Assembly: GCF_000368025.1 (NCBI RefSeq)
Contig: NZ_KB849212.1
Location: forward strand, 1,072,733 to 1,136,732
Reading direction: 5' to 3'
DNA length: 64,000 bases
Origin: Acinetobacter parvus DSM 16617 = CIP 108168
GTDB lineage: Bacteria; Pseudomonadota; Gammaproteobacteria; Pseudomonadales; Moraxellaceae
Shown here piece by piece: positions 8,317 through 17,379 of the stretch (position 1 is the stretch's first letter; the number at the start of each line of letters is the position of its first letter). The translations under genes were made by a program, and so were the position numbers. The notes beneath the pieces are model-generated. The model saw nothing but the letters and a program-made list of their open reading frames with translations, ran no database searches and had not been told where the DNA came from.

Positions 8317-10500
8317 TTAACGGCCTTGCAATGCTGCATAGTCCAGTAGCACATTTGCCGCTTCGGTAATAAATGCCTCTTCCTCTGGTAAAGGTGGACG
8401 CAGATGAGCTTTCATCTTGGCACGTGACTCAACTAGAGCGTCAATAGAAGCCTGGTAGCTTTCCCAGTTTGCATAAGGCGGCTGGCCTGTTGCAGCTCGG
8501 CGTTGATTTTCAGCATCCAGCGTTTGCTTTTCCAGATCAATCAGTTCAGCACGACGCTGGTCGATATCCAGTACCACTTTCTTCTCATCAGCGCTTTTCT
8601 TGGCAAGTGTTTTGCGTGTCTCCAAATACTTAAACTGCGGGTCTGTCGCAACACGCTGTTCAGAGGTCTGGTTCAGTTTAGCCAGATATGGCTGTACTGA
8701 ACCTTCACGTTTGAATGGCGCTGTTGGAATGGTGTCCCACTTCAATGCATTTTTAGCCTTACGCTCACCAAACTCCTCATTGTAGATATCCACCAGTCTA
8801 ATGTCGGGAATTACGCCTTTATTCTGGGTACTGCCGCCTGTAACACGATAGAACTTACGCTGGGTCAGCGTTGCCTGACCATGTGCCAAAGAATCCAGTT
8901 GAACCTGAGCGGTTCCCTTGCCTGTGGTGGTACTGCCAATGATGATACCACGTTCATAGTCCTGAATTGCGGCAGAATAGATTTCACTTGCCGAAGCAGA
9001 AGCCAGGTTCACCAATACCGCCATTGGCCCAGCATAAATCTGTTCACCGCCATCGGTGTCTTCAAACACATTGACATTACCATTGCCATCACGGATCTGA
9101 ACCACTGGGCCTGACTTAATCACCTGCCCCAGCATACGGGCAACCTCTTCCAGAGAGCCACCTGGGTTATTACGCAAATCAACCATAATGCCTTCGACTT
9201 TCTTGGCTTTCAGTTCTGCAAATGCTTTTGCAGTGTCTTCAGACACTGAACGGTACTCAGTACCAGCACGGCGTGAACGATAATCAAAGTAGAATGATGG
9301 AATCTCAATCACACCGAAGACATGCTTCTTGCCATCACGCGTGATTTCAACGGTACGTGAACGAACACCCGCATCCTCTTCCTGAATCACATCGCGTGTC
9401 AGTGTGACATTACGCGCCTGACTCATGGCTGCGCCAGCACCCAGCAAGCGTACCGTGACTTTGGTACCACGTTTACCACGAATCAGCCCCACAATCTCAG
9501 AACTAGGCCAGCCGATCACATCAATCATTTTATCGCCATCCTGGGCAACCCCAATAATGCGATCTCCCGACTTCACTTGACCAGATTTACTGGCTGGACC
9601 ACCCTCAACGATGGTTTCGATCTTGGTGTAGTCCTCATTGCCACGTTCAGGACGAATTGAAACGCCAATCCCTTCAAGCTGCAAGGTGGTCTGACGGTTC
9701 AGCTCCATCGCATCAATTGGTGGATAATAATTACTGTGTGGATCATAGGTTGCCAACATTGCATTCAATGTTTTATCCAGCACATCATCACTTTTTACCC
9801 GACCAATACGCTCGAGCTGACGTGTATAGCGCTTGGTCAGTGTCTGAACAGGCGTTAAGTCTTCAGGCCCTGTCAGGTCCTGTCCATTGGCAAGCGATGG
9901 ATTGGCCTTTAACGCCTTTTGCTTGGCCTGCTCCTCTTCCTTGCTGATGGTTAGATTAATCAACTGTGACACTAGCATGTTCTGCCAATGACGCCGTTGC
10001 TCGGCAGTCGTTTTGAAATAAGGTGCCTTTTCGCGGTCAATATCAAGATACACATCTTTCTGATGCAGATTCTGTGGTTTCTTGAGTTCAGCTAGCATGT
10101 ATTCGTAAAACTGTTTCAAACGCTCACGATATTGCGCATGAATGGCAAAAGGCCCAGTTAAGTTGCCCGCTTTCAATGAGCTGCCAAAAGTTGAGCCGTA
10201 CTTATTCTTATATTCTTCAACCTCACTACTAAGAAACAGCGAATGGTCTGGATCAAGGCTATCCAGATACATATCCAGAATACGGTTTGAGGTGGCCGCA
10301 TCCAGACGCATGTTCAGGTAATGCTGACGGTCAACCAATGTTGCCAGTTGACGCGAGACCAATGCTTGTTCCTGTGATGGCTTGATCGCTGTTGAAACGA
10401 CTGGCGCTTCTGTCGCCGCAAATGCCTCATTTATGGTATGAGAGAAAAATAAACCACCAGTCGCAATTGCAACCGCACACGCTATCGTTTGAAGTTTCAT
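8317..10500 (-). CDS. prc: Tail-specific (C-terminal processing) periplasmic protease Prc
   Basis: The 727-residue protein starts with a signal peptide ending near AFAA, and has an N-terminal helical region, a PDZ domain (about residues 240-330) and an S41 protease domain. The catalytic Ser lies in SASASEIYS and the Lys in GKGTAQ, as in E. coli Prc. Prc trims or degrades periplasmic proteins, including murein hydrolases. I chose the ATG at 10500: it opens the signal peptide and follows AAGGAAG, though 12 bases away. An in-frame TTG at 10530 sits right beside a TATAAT, so it would fall at or before the transcript start. Next to nagZ, a divergent cell-wall gene. Confidence 0.94.
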   Translation of the reverse strand: MKLQTIACAVAIATGGLFFSHTINEAFAATEAPVVSTAIKPSQEQALVSRQLATLVDRQHYLNMRLDAATSNRILDMYLDSLDPDHSLFLSSEVEEYKNKYGSTFGSSLKAGNLTGPFAIHAQYRERLKQFYEYMLAELKKPQNLHQKDVYLDIDREKAPYFKTTAEQRRHWQNMLVSQLINLTISKEEEQAKQKALKANPSLANGQDLTGPEDLTPVQTLTKRYTRQLERIGRVKSDDVLDKTLNAMLATYDPHSNYYPPIDAMELNRQTTLQLEGIGVSIRPERGNEDYTKIETIVEGGPASKSGQVKSGDRIIGVAQDGDKMIDVIGWPSSEIVGLIRGKRGTKVTVRLLGAGAAMSQARNVTLTRDVIQEEDAGVRSRTVEITRDGKKHVFGVIEIPSFYFDYRSRRAGTEYRSVSEDTAKAFAELKAKKVEGIMVDLRNNPGGSLEEVARMLGQVIKSGPVVQIRDGNGNVNVFEDTDGGEQIYAGPMAVLVNLASASASEIYSAAIQDYERGIIIGSTTTGKGTAQVQLDSLAHGQATLTQRKFYRVTGGSTQNKGVIPDIRLVDIYNEEFGERKAKNALKWDTIPTAPFKREGSVQPYLAKLNQTSEQRVATDPQFKYLETRKTLAKKSADEKKVVLDIDQRRAELIDLEKQTLDAENQRRAATGQPPYANWESYQASIDALVESRAKMKAHLRPPLPEEEAFITEAANVLLDYAALQGR

Positions 10501-10715
10501 AAAATTTTGGTGCTTCCTTGGATATGGCAATTATTATACAGGCACAATGTCAATATGAATGCCATGCATTCAGCATCTTGGCAACCCGTATAACTTATTC
10601 ATCAATATCATGTCGTTTTATCATATTCTGTACTGACAAAATGTAGCAAATCATTGCACAATTTATCTATCGTTTTTTTCATCAAATTTTTTATCAAAAT
10701 TCAAACGGAATCACT

Positions 10716-11735
10716 ATGATCGGCGCATTGATGCTGGATATTGCTGGCACAGAACTTACTCAAGAAGATATTGAACTATTACAGGCTCCGCAAGTCGGCG
10801 GCATGATTTTATTTGCCCGCAATATTGAATCCCCTCAACAGGTCCGTGCATTGACAGACCATATGCGGCAGGTGCGCCCTGACATCCTGATTGCTGTTGA
10901 TCAGGAAGGTGGTCGTGTACAGCGTTTAAGACAGGGTTTTACCTTGCTTCCAGCGATGGGACGACTTGGAGAGCATTATCTGCACAGCCCGCAGCAGGCA
11001 ATTGAACTGGCTGAACAATGTGGCTGGTTAATGGCAACTGAAGTACTTGCGGTGGGGATTGATTTTAGCTTTGCGCCTGTTTTGGACTTGAATGATATTA
11101 GCGATGTGATTGGTGACCGTGGTTTTGCCAAAAATATGCAGGACATCGTACCACTGGCAGGTGCATTTATGCAGGGCATGAAAAAAGCAGGCATGGCAAC
11201 CACTGGCAAGCATTTTCCAGGTCATGGTTCAGTCAAGGCAGACTCGCATGTGGCGGCGGCAATTGACAGCCGTCGCTATCAGGAAATTTATGATAAGGAT
11301 ATGCAAAGCTTTATCCAGTTGATGCCTCAGTTGGATGCACTGATGCCAGCCCATGTGATCTATGATCAGGTTGATCCCAACCCAGCAGGATTCTCTCCTT
11401 TCTGGCTGCAAAATGTCTTACGCCAGCAGCTCAGGTTTGATGGGGTTTTGTTTTCGGATGACCTGAGTATGCAGGCTGCATGTGTGGCAGGCGGTGCGGA
11501 TGCGAGGATTCAGGCTGCATTAAACGCGGGATGTGATATGGGCTTGGTCTGCAATGACCGTGCAGCCGCATGTACCGCGCTGGATGGCATTCAAAACCTT
11601 GCCTTGCCAAACCAGCAACGATTGGAGCGTATGCGCGGTAAAATTCCAGAGATTCAGATCGGCACTACCCTCACTTTGGACGAAACTTGGCAAAACGTCA
11701 GAAAAGTCATTGAAGACTTTAAGAATTCGTTTTAA
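10716..11735 (+). CDS. nagZ: Beta-N-acetylhexosaminidase NagZ
   Basis: The 339-residue protein belongs to glycoside hydrolase family 3. It has the NagZ signature KHFPGHG around residue 167 with the nearby DSHV, plus an AVDQEGGRVQR block. NagZ is cytoplasmic and removes GlcNAc from anhydro-muropeptides during peptidoglycan recycling. Its product feeds AmpR-type beta-lactamase control in species that have it. It stands divergent from prc, sharing a 215-bp promoter region. Confidence 0.95.
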   Translation: MIGALMLDIAGTELTQEDIELLQAPQVGGMILFARNIESPQQVRALTDHMRQVRPDILIAVDQEGGRVQRLRQGFTLLPAMGRLGEHYLHSPQQAIELAEQCGWLMATEVLAVGIDFSFAPVLDLNDISDVIGDRGFAKNMQDIVPLAGAFMQGMKKAGMATTGKHFPGHGSVKADSHVAAAIDSRRYQEIYDKDMQSFIQLMPQLDALMPAHVIYDQVDPNPAGFSPFWLQNVLRQQLRFDGVLFSDDLSMQAACVAGGADARIQAALNAGCDMGLVCNDRAAACTALDGIQNLALPNQQRLERMRGKIPEIQIGTTLTLDETWQNVRKVIEDFKNSF

Positions 11736-11805
11736 GTTGTATCTACGAATAAGTTGGCGCTGCCTTAGAAGCTATATCTAATCAGATACTTTTTATTATA
11801 GGTAA

Positions 11806-11923
11806 TGCCTTGCTTTTCAGGGATGAAAAGTAACGAAAATCCTTTTTTGATCAGCTTTGTGTTGTTTTTAAAACAGTTCAGACTGGTCAATTAGGGCATC
11901 CATGTCGCTTCATGAGAGTAAAT
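11806..11923 (+). repeat. Degenerate intergenic repeat, copy A
   Basis: It begins TGCCTT, then has a small hairpin (CTTTTC with GAAAAG) running into AAAAGTAAC. It ends with a CATCCATG block followed by AGAGtAAAT. The same order of blocks occurs at 19650-19763. The two copies are similar in length (about 115 bp) and orientation, but their central parts differ. It fills most of the gap between nagZ and the methyltransferase gene. Probably the remnant of a dispersed, non-coding element. Confidence 0.5.
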
Positions 11924-12021
11924 AACAAACTTAAAGTCTTATTTAAATGAAAGGAATCTTCAATTTAAAAAAAGATTTATTTCATTTCGCTAAAATAAGA
12001 TAAAAACAGAGTCTAGGACAG

Positions 12022-12864
12022 ATGACACAACAACTTTCAAAACATCGCCATATTTCATTTACTGCACATTACACAGGCTATATCTGGTATCAAATGGGAA
12101 TTTCTCATCCAGCATTGGCAACGGCAAAAGGGAAAACGCTTGCCGCCCTAGTTCATCCGATTGAAAGCTGGGCAGAAAAATATGTGGGTGGCAGTATGCG
12201 CACCACGCTAAAACAGCGCCACACTATGCTTGACACTCACTTACAGACATTAATTCAACAGCATCCTGATTTACAGGTGCTTGAGATTGCCTGTGGACTC
12301 TCCCCGCGTGGATGGTGGTTTAGACAGCATTATCCAGACATCACTTACCGTGAACTTGACTTACCTGATATGGCTGCGACCAAACAGGCGGCACTACAAC
12401 AAATTGAAAGCGAAACTGATGAGGTGCTTTCAGTCGATTTATTCACGGACGCTTTTGCTTCTGCCTTTGAGGTATTTGATCCTCAACGTCCATTGGTGGT
12501 GATTAGCGAAGGCTTGATTAACTATTTTGAGAAACCATTATTGCAACAACTGATTAAAGCCATTGCTACCTATGGTAAAGACTTTAAAGAACTGCATTAT
12601 TTAACTGACCTTTATCCAGAACCGACCCAAAATAAACTCGCCACCATCATCTGGAACAGCAGCCGTTTATTGAAGTGGATGTCCCGTAGTGCCTTTAGTT
12701 TCCACTTTCAGACTCCTGTTGAAGTCGAACAGTTTTTTCATGAAGCTGGCTTTAAACAGGTAGAGGTTCTACAGCCCAAACAGTTTTTCGATCAAATTTC
12801 CCTGCAAAACAGACATCAGCACTTGGGTGATCTGGTCTGGACAATCCAGGCAAGCAATAAATAA
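12022..12864 (+). CDS. Class I SAM-dependent methyltransferase, LCM/PKS-type
   Basis: This 280-residue protein has a SAM-binding glycine motif, LEIACGLSPRG around residue 92, followed by an acidic motif II region (RELDLPD). The pattern matches the leucine carboxyl methyltransferase-like group of O-methyltransferases, often labelled polyketide-synthesis methyltransferases. The substrate is unknown. It has its own terminator downstream. No biosynthetic genes lie nearby, so a housekeeping small-molecule role is as likely as secondary metabolism. Confidence 0.75.
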   Translation: MTQQLSKHRHISFTAHYTGYIWYQMGISHPALATAKGKTLAALVHPIESWAEKYVGGSMRTTLKQRHTMLDTHLQTLIQQHPDLQVLEIACGLSPRGWWFRQHYPDITYRELDLPDMAATKQAALQQIESETDEVLSVDLFTDAFASAFEVFDPQRPLVVISEGLINYFEKPLLQQLIKAIATYGKDFKELHYLTDLYPEPTQNKLATIIWNSSRLLKWMSRSAFSFHFQTPVEVEQFFHEAGFKQVEVLQPKQFFDQISLQNRHQHLGDLVWTIQASNK

Positions 12865-12871
12865 TCCCTAC

Positions 12872-12909
12872 AAAAAAAGAGAGGTGGTCATACACCACTT
12901 CTCTTTTTT
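12872..12909. terminator. Bidirectional terminator
   Basis: A-run, stem AGAGAGGTGGT with ACCACTTCTCT (one G-T pair) around a CATAC loop, then T-run. It lies between two convergent genes. Confidence 0.85.
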
Positions 12910-12933
12910 AACTTTCCTACACGTTTTTACGAA

Positions 12934-14247
12934 TTAATTAGCCAGTTTCTGACGCTCAATAAAACGGGTTAAACGGTCAGCAATCTCAAAACTACCATGT
13001 TTAAACAAGATACGTAGACCTTGCTCGGTGGCATCAAAGATTAAACATTCAATTTTAAATTCGCCCTCTTCATCAACCAAATGCAAGGCTAAATCACGTG
13101 GATGCTGGCTAACAAAATCAAGCTGCTCAAGTTGGTGAAGTTTCAGGTACACTCCAAAGAACGTGATATCAACAATCGTGACTGACACTTCGCCATCCAG
13201 ATGACGGTGGCTAAGCTTGCTTTCTGGCTGTAAAACAGGAATACGCTCTTCACCACGGCGTTCGATCTGCTTCATTTGCTCGCGCGTCATGCTAATGATG
13301 CCATCAAGGTTATCGATGGATTCACCTTTCAGGAATGTCGTAAACAGATTCATGGTTTCTTTACGGCGCTGCAGCTGTGGCACATGATCGGCATTGGCGA
13401 TCAAGGCAAACTGCATGTCTTCACACTGCAAGGCAAAGTCGGCGTTTTCATGCGGCAGGGTGAAACTGTCATACTGCCCAGCAGCAACCAATGTCTTACA
13501 CTGTGCGACAGGTACATCACTTAGGCGCAGTAAACGGTTGCAATTGATTTCATAGCGCTCACGCTCAGTTGTGGTGAAATCAGCCATCTGTCTAAAAAAC
13601 AGACGCTTGGCTGTGGGTGACATACGTGTCTTGTCCAGCTTGGCGTGGTTGACCAGATACAAAATAACCGCCTGCCCAAACTCCTCCATGCGGTCTTCAC
13701 GCATCAGGTGTAGTGACTCCTCAAGCAGCATGCGCCAGCTTTTACGGGTCTTTTGCATCACACCCATCAGCACCATACGGTCCACCAGTTCTGGACGTTG
13801 ATATGCAAATGAAGAAGCGACCACTGAACCCAATGACATTCCCATCACTGAAACCTTGTCGATTCCAACAATATCAAGCCATTGACCCAGCATTTTTGAT
13901 AAATCAGGCAATTCCAGCACTGCTGCGGATTCACCAGTATCCACATTGCGAATCTGTTGATTTGCGCCCATTGAAGGTAAATCAATCAAAATGACAGGAC
14001 CACTCTCAAAGAGTTGCTCAACACAATACTTATAAGAGTTAAAGTTCTGAAATGCGCCTCCGACAATTACAATTGGCGTGTTGTAGATCGTTTTGGGATC
14101 AGCAATTGCCATATATTCAATTTTCCAACCATCTATCCATGTAGTACGCGCTGGTTGTTTAAAACTGTTTTTATTGTAAATGTCGAAAAAACCAAACCCA
14201 GTGTAGGTGTGGTTTAAATCCGAGTCCATTTGGATAATGGAATTCAT
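12934..14247 (-). CDS. RhlA-like alpha/beta hydrolase fused to a PilZ domain
   Basis: The 437-residue protein has an alpha/beta hydrolase domain (about residues 40-300) with nucleophile elbow GMSLGS and a late His in NADHVPQ. The order VGGAFQNFNSY, IDLPSMG and GQYDSFT resembles RhlA, the enzyme that makes hydroxyalkanoyl dimers for rhamnolipids. Residues about 325-430 form a PilZ domain: RGEER matches the RxxxR motif, and DITFFG matches DxSxxG with Thr for Ser. Cyclic-di-GMP could therefore control the hydrolase. The ATG at 14247 follows GGAGGAAGG and is a far better start than the longer frame. No rhlB-like glycosyltransferase is nearby. Confidence 0.8.
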   Translation of the reverse strand: MNSIIQMDSDLNHTYTGFGFFDIYNKNSFKQPARTTWIDGWKIEYMAIADPKTIYNTPIVIVGGAFQNFNSYKYCVEQLFESGPVILIDLPSMGANQQIRNVDTGESAAVLELPDLSKMLGQWLDIVGIDKVSVMGMSLGSVVASSFAYQRPELVDRMVLMGVMQKTRKSWRMLLEESLHLMREDRMEEFGQAVILYLVNHAKLDKTRMSPTAKRLFFRQMADFTTTERERYEINCNRLLRLSDVPVAQCKTLVAAGQYDSFTLPHENADFALQCEDMQFALIANADHVPQLQRRKETMNLFTTFLKGESIDNLDGIISMTREQMKQIERRGEERIPVLQPESKLSHRHLDGEVSVTIVDITFFGVYLKLHQLEQLDFVSQHPRDLALHLVDEEGEFKIECLIFDATEQGLRILFKHGSFEIADRLTRFIERQKLAN

Positions 14248-14601
14248 ATCCTTCCTCCATCCTTGTTTATTTTTTTGATGCAAGAGTCTCATTTTTTACG
14301 ATTTCAACTTGCAAGTTAACAAATTTACAAAATTTGTATTACATTTGTCCTATACATTTTCATTCTATACAAATGCATGTTTTATACGCAACGATTTCCT
14401 TAACCATTTATCTTGTTTAGTTCAACAATCTTTTGCAAAATATGTAGTTATGTCTTTAAATTCAACAGATTCATTGCATTTCAGCAAAAACACCCACGCA
14501 ACATAACAGTTTACAATTTGTGAATTAGTCAGTTCAGGCTATTCATTGTTCCGCATTTGACTGTTACTATCTTTATAAATACATGCAATCATCAAAATGC
14601 T
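14248..14601. other. Intergenic region upstream of the PilZ hydrolase and proA
   Basis: The 354-bp AT-rich gap separates two divergently transcribed genes and should hold both promoters. It contains two neighbouring palindromes at 14306-14337, annotated separately. No credible coding sequence was seen. Confidence 0.55.
14306..14337. promoter_or_regulatory. Adjacent palindromes upstream of the PilZ hydrolase gene
   Basis: A perfect 12-bp palindrome AACTTGCAAGTT (14306-14317) is followed at once by ACAAATTT (14319-14326) and AAATTTGT (14330-14337), an eight-base inverted repeat with a three-base spacer. They lie 60-90 bp upstream of the hydrolase start codon, where an operator would sit. The regulator is unknown, and AT-richness makes chance palindromes more likely. 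Confidence 0.35.
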
Positions 14602-15867
14602 ATGCAAGACTCTATTCAAACTTATATGCAACAGGTCGGGATACAGGCGCGTAAAGCGTCTCGTGTTTTAGTCAGTGCATCGACACATTTGAAAAATCAT
14701 GCCTTGTCTGCAATTTATACTGCCCTGGAAAATAATCAGGCACAAATTTTAGCAGCCAATCAAATTGATATGGAAAATGGCCGTCAACGCCAACTGGACA
14801 GTGCCCTGCTTGACCGTCTGGAACTGACCCCTGCCCGTTTCAAGGGCATGCTACAGGGCTTGAAAGATGTCATCGCATTGGTTGACCCGATTGGCGAAAT
14901 CACTGATATGACCTACCGTCCGTCTGGTATCCAGTTGGGTAAAATGCGCGTGCCGCTTGGCGTGATTGGAATGATTTATGAGTCACGTCCCAATGTGACA
15001 CTTGAGGCGGCATCGCTGGCGTTGAAATCGGGTAACGCGATTATCCTGCGTGGGGGTTCTGAGGCGCTGGAATCGAACAAGGCAATTGCAGCCGCCATTC
15101 AACATGGGCTACAGGTTTCAGGCCTGCCTGAACATGCCGTGCAGGTGATTGACACACCTGACCGTGCTGCTGTTGGACATCTGATCACCATGACTGAATA
15201 TGTTGACGTGATTGTGCCGCGTGGTGGAAAAAGCCTGATTGAACGCATCAGCAATGAAGCGCGTATTCCTGTGATCAAGCATCTGGATGGCAATTGCCAT
15301 ATCTTTGTTGAGGCACAGGCTGACCTCCAAAAAGCCTTGCCAATCGCATTGAATGCAAAAACACACCGTTATGGAGTGTGTAATGCCATGGAAAGCCTCT
15401 TGGTTGATGAAACGATTGCTGAAGAATTCCTGCCCCGCATTGCTGAACTTTATGCGGAAAAACAGGTTGAGCTTCGTGGCTGTCCAGAAACCCAGCGCAT
15501 TCTGGGTGAATCTGTCAAAACTGCGACCGAGGAAGACTGGTATACAGAGTATCTGGGGCCGATCCTTGCAGTTAAGGTGGTGAGTGGTATGGATGAGGCG
15601 ATTGACCATATCAACCAATATGGCTCACACCATACCGATGCGATTATTACCGAAAACTTTAGTCTGGCACGTGAGTTTCTGGCACGTGTTGACTCCAGCT
15701 CGGTGATGATCAATGCCTCAACCCGTTTTGCCGATGGCTTTGAATATGGTCTCGGTGCAGAAATCGGGATTTCAACCGATAAAATCCATGCCCGTGGTCC
15801 AGTCGGTCTGGAAGGCCTGACTTCACATAAATGGATTGTTTTTGGTGACGGGCAGATTCGCCAGTAA
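14602..15867 (+). CDS. proA: Gamma-glutamyl phosphate reductase ProA
   Basis: The 421-residue protein is full length for ProA. It carries the catalytic Cys in the block [11 protein letters not shown] and the substrate-binding [10 protein letters not shown] region. It reduces gamma-glutamyl phosphate to glutamate semialdehyde with NADPH in proline synthesis. I start it at the ATG at 14602, opening MQDSIQTY; the upstream in-frame extension has no family support. proB is not adjacent. Confidence 0.95.
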   Translation: MQDSIQTYMQQVGIQARKASRVLVSASTHLKNHALSAIYTALENNQAQILAANQIDMENGRQRQLDSALLDRLELTPARFKGMLQGLKDVIALVDPIGEITDMTYRPSGIQLGKMRVPLGVIGMIYESRPNVTLEAASLALKSGNAIILRGGSEALESNKAIAAAIQHGLQVSGLPEHAVQVIDTPDRAAVGHLITMTEYVDVIVPRGGKSLIERISNEARIPVIKHLDGNCHIFVEAQADLQKALPIALNAKTHRYGVCNAMESLLVDETIAEEFLPRIAELYAEKQVELRGCPETQRILGESVKTATEEDWYTEYLGPILAVKVVSGMDEAIDHINQYGSHHTDAIITENFSLAREFLARVDSSSVMINASTRFADGFEYGLGAEIGISTDKIHARGPVGLEGLTSHKWIVFGDGQIRQ

Positions 15868-15892
15868 CTGGTTCTATTGGTTTGCTTTTTGG

Positions 15893-15931
15893 CACGATAA
15901 AGCTCATTTATTTGATCTTTATCGTGTTTTT
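15893..15931 (+). terminator. proA terminator
   Basis: Perfect ten-base stem CACGATAAAG (15893-15902) with CTTTATCGTG (15917-15926), 14-base loop, then five T. Confidence 0.8.
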
Positions 15932-16172
15932 ACATATTTTCATACAAAAAACTGTAGCAAAACGAACAGATCACCCAAAATAATCTTTTATTTACACACT
16001 ATACTGAAATATAAATTTGTTTCACTTATAAATCAGTCGTATAGGCTAAAGTCTATCTTCGCCAATATGACAACCCATGTTAAAACATTGCGCTTGATTC
16101 TAATGCCCCATGCATTGTGGCAAAATCAAAAGTATTGGTTTATAAAATTTAAAACCTGTTAGGGGTTCAAAC
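15932..16172. other. Upstream region of ackA
   Basis: This 241-bp AT-rich gap between the proA terminator and the acetate kinase gene has no credible coding sequence and should contain the ackA-pta promoter. No clear operator or structured leader was recognised. Confidence 0.5.
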
Positions 16173-17348
16173 GTGGCTATATCTATTCTTGTAATTAACT
16201 GTGGTTCGTCATCCATCAAATACGCACTGATCTCTGAACGCCGTGAAGATCGTATCTATGGTTTGGCAGAAAATTTAGGTTCTGCTAATGCACGTATTAA
16301 AGGGGTAACAGTGGGTGGCGAACCATTGGAGCTTTCAATCCCTCACGCAGATCATGCTAAAGCGCTCGAAACCCTTTTAGCTCGTTTAGCAAATTACAAT
16401 CCTCAGGCGATTGGTCATCGAGTAGTACACGGTGGAAACTTAACCAAAGCTGAACTTTTAACACCAGAGATTGTAAAACGTATTGAAGCAGCGACACCGC
16501 TTGCGCCATTGCATAATCCTGCTCATTTAATTGGGATTGAAGCAACCATGCGCTTATTTCCTGAATTACCTCAAGTTGCAGTTTTCGATACAGCGTTCCA
16601 TCAAACGATGCCTGAACGTGCATACCGTTATGCCCTACCGCAAAACTTATATACAGAACATCAAGTTCGTCGTTATGGTTTCCACGGCACAAGTCATGCT
16701 TATGTGACTGAACGCGCGAGCGAATTGGCAGGAGCAAAAAATCAAGGGGGCTGGCTCAGTGCTCATTTGGGTAATGGCAGTTCAACCTGTGCTGTTTGGA
16801 ATGGTGAAAGTTTAGATACGTCGATGGGGATGACCCCACTTGAAGGTGTGGTCATGGGTACGCGTAGCGGTGATGTTGACCCAAGCCTACATTTATTCCT
16901 TGCAAGTAATTTAGGCTGGAGTATCCAGAAAATTGACAGTATGCTGAATAAAGAAAGTGGCTTGCTTGGCTTATCTGGCCTGTCAAACGACATGCGTACT
17001 TTAGTTGAAGCTTCGGGTAATGGCCATGAAGGGGCAACACTGGCGATTGAAGTATTCTGTTATCGTTTAGCAAAATCATTATCTGCTTTGAGCTGTGGTT
17101 TGCCGCGTTTAGATGGATTGGTGTTCACTGGCGGCATTGGTGAAAATTCTGCCTATGTGCGTGAAAAAACGCTCGCTTACCTGCCTCATTTTGGCCTGCA
17201 ATTCAGCAAGGAAAATAATGATACTTTGACTCGTGGCACAGAGGGACGCATTGATGGAGGAACTGGTCCACAAATCTGGGTGATTCCAACTGATGAAGAA
17301 GGTCGTATCGCCAAAGAGACCCGTCAGGTGCTTGCACAAATAGCTTAA
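16173..17348 (+). CDS. ackA: Acetate kinase
   Basis: The 391-residue protein opens with the acetokinase signature [11 protein letters not shown]. It has the second signature block around residues 195-210 (HLGNGSS) and the nucleotide-binding GGIGEN near residue 320. It interconverts acetyl phosphate plus ADP with acetate plus ATP. The start codon is GTG. It is followed 31 bp later by pta, the usual acetate-switch operon. Size is typical of the family. Confidence 0.95.
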   Translation: MAISILVINCGSSSIKYALISERREDRIYGLAENLGSANARIKGVTVGGEPLELSIPHADHAKALETLLARLANYNPQAIGHRVVHGGNLTKAELLTPEIVKRIEAATPLAPLHNPAHLIGIEATMRLFPELPQVAVFDTAFHQTMPERAYRYALPQNLYTEHQVRRYGFHGTSHAYVTERASELAGAKNQGGWLSAHLGNGSSTCAVWNGESLDTSMGMTPLEGVVMGTRSGDVDPSLHLFLASNLGWSIQKIDSMLNKESGLLGLSGLSNDMRTLVEASGNGHEGATLAIEVFCYRLAKSLSALSCGLPRLDGLVFTGGIGENSAYVREKTLAYLPHFGLQFSKENNDTLTRGTEGRIDGGTGPQIWVIPTDEEGRIAKETRQVLAQIA

Positions 17349-17379
17349 ACAATCATATTTAGATAATACCAAGGTCATT

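Noticed and set aside
9657..9947. Long frame opposite prc
   Set aside because: It is antisense to a well-conserved protease domain and shows no family pattern or ribosome-binding site.
10533..10553. TTGACA and TATAAT upstream of prc as a promoter pair
   Set aside because: They are only 9 bp apart. The TATAAT could still be a -10 box with another -35, but the pair is not a valid sigma-70 promoter.
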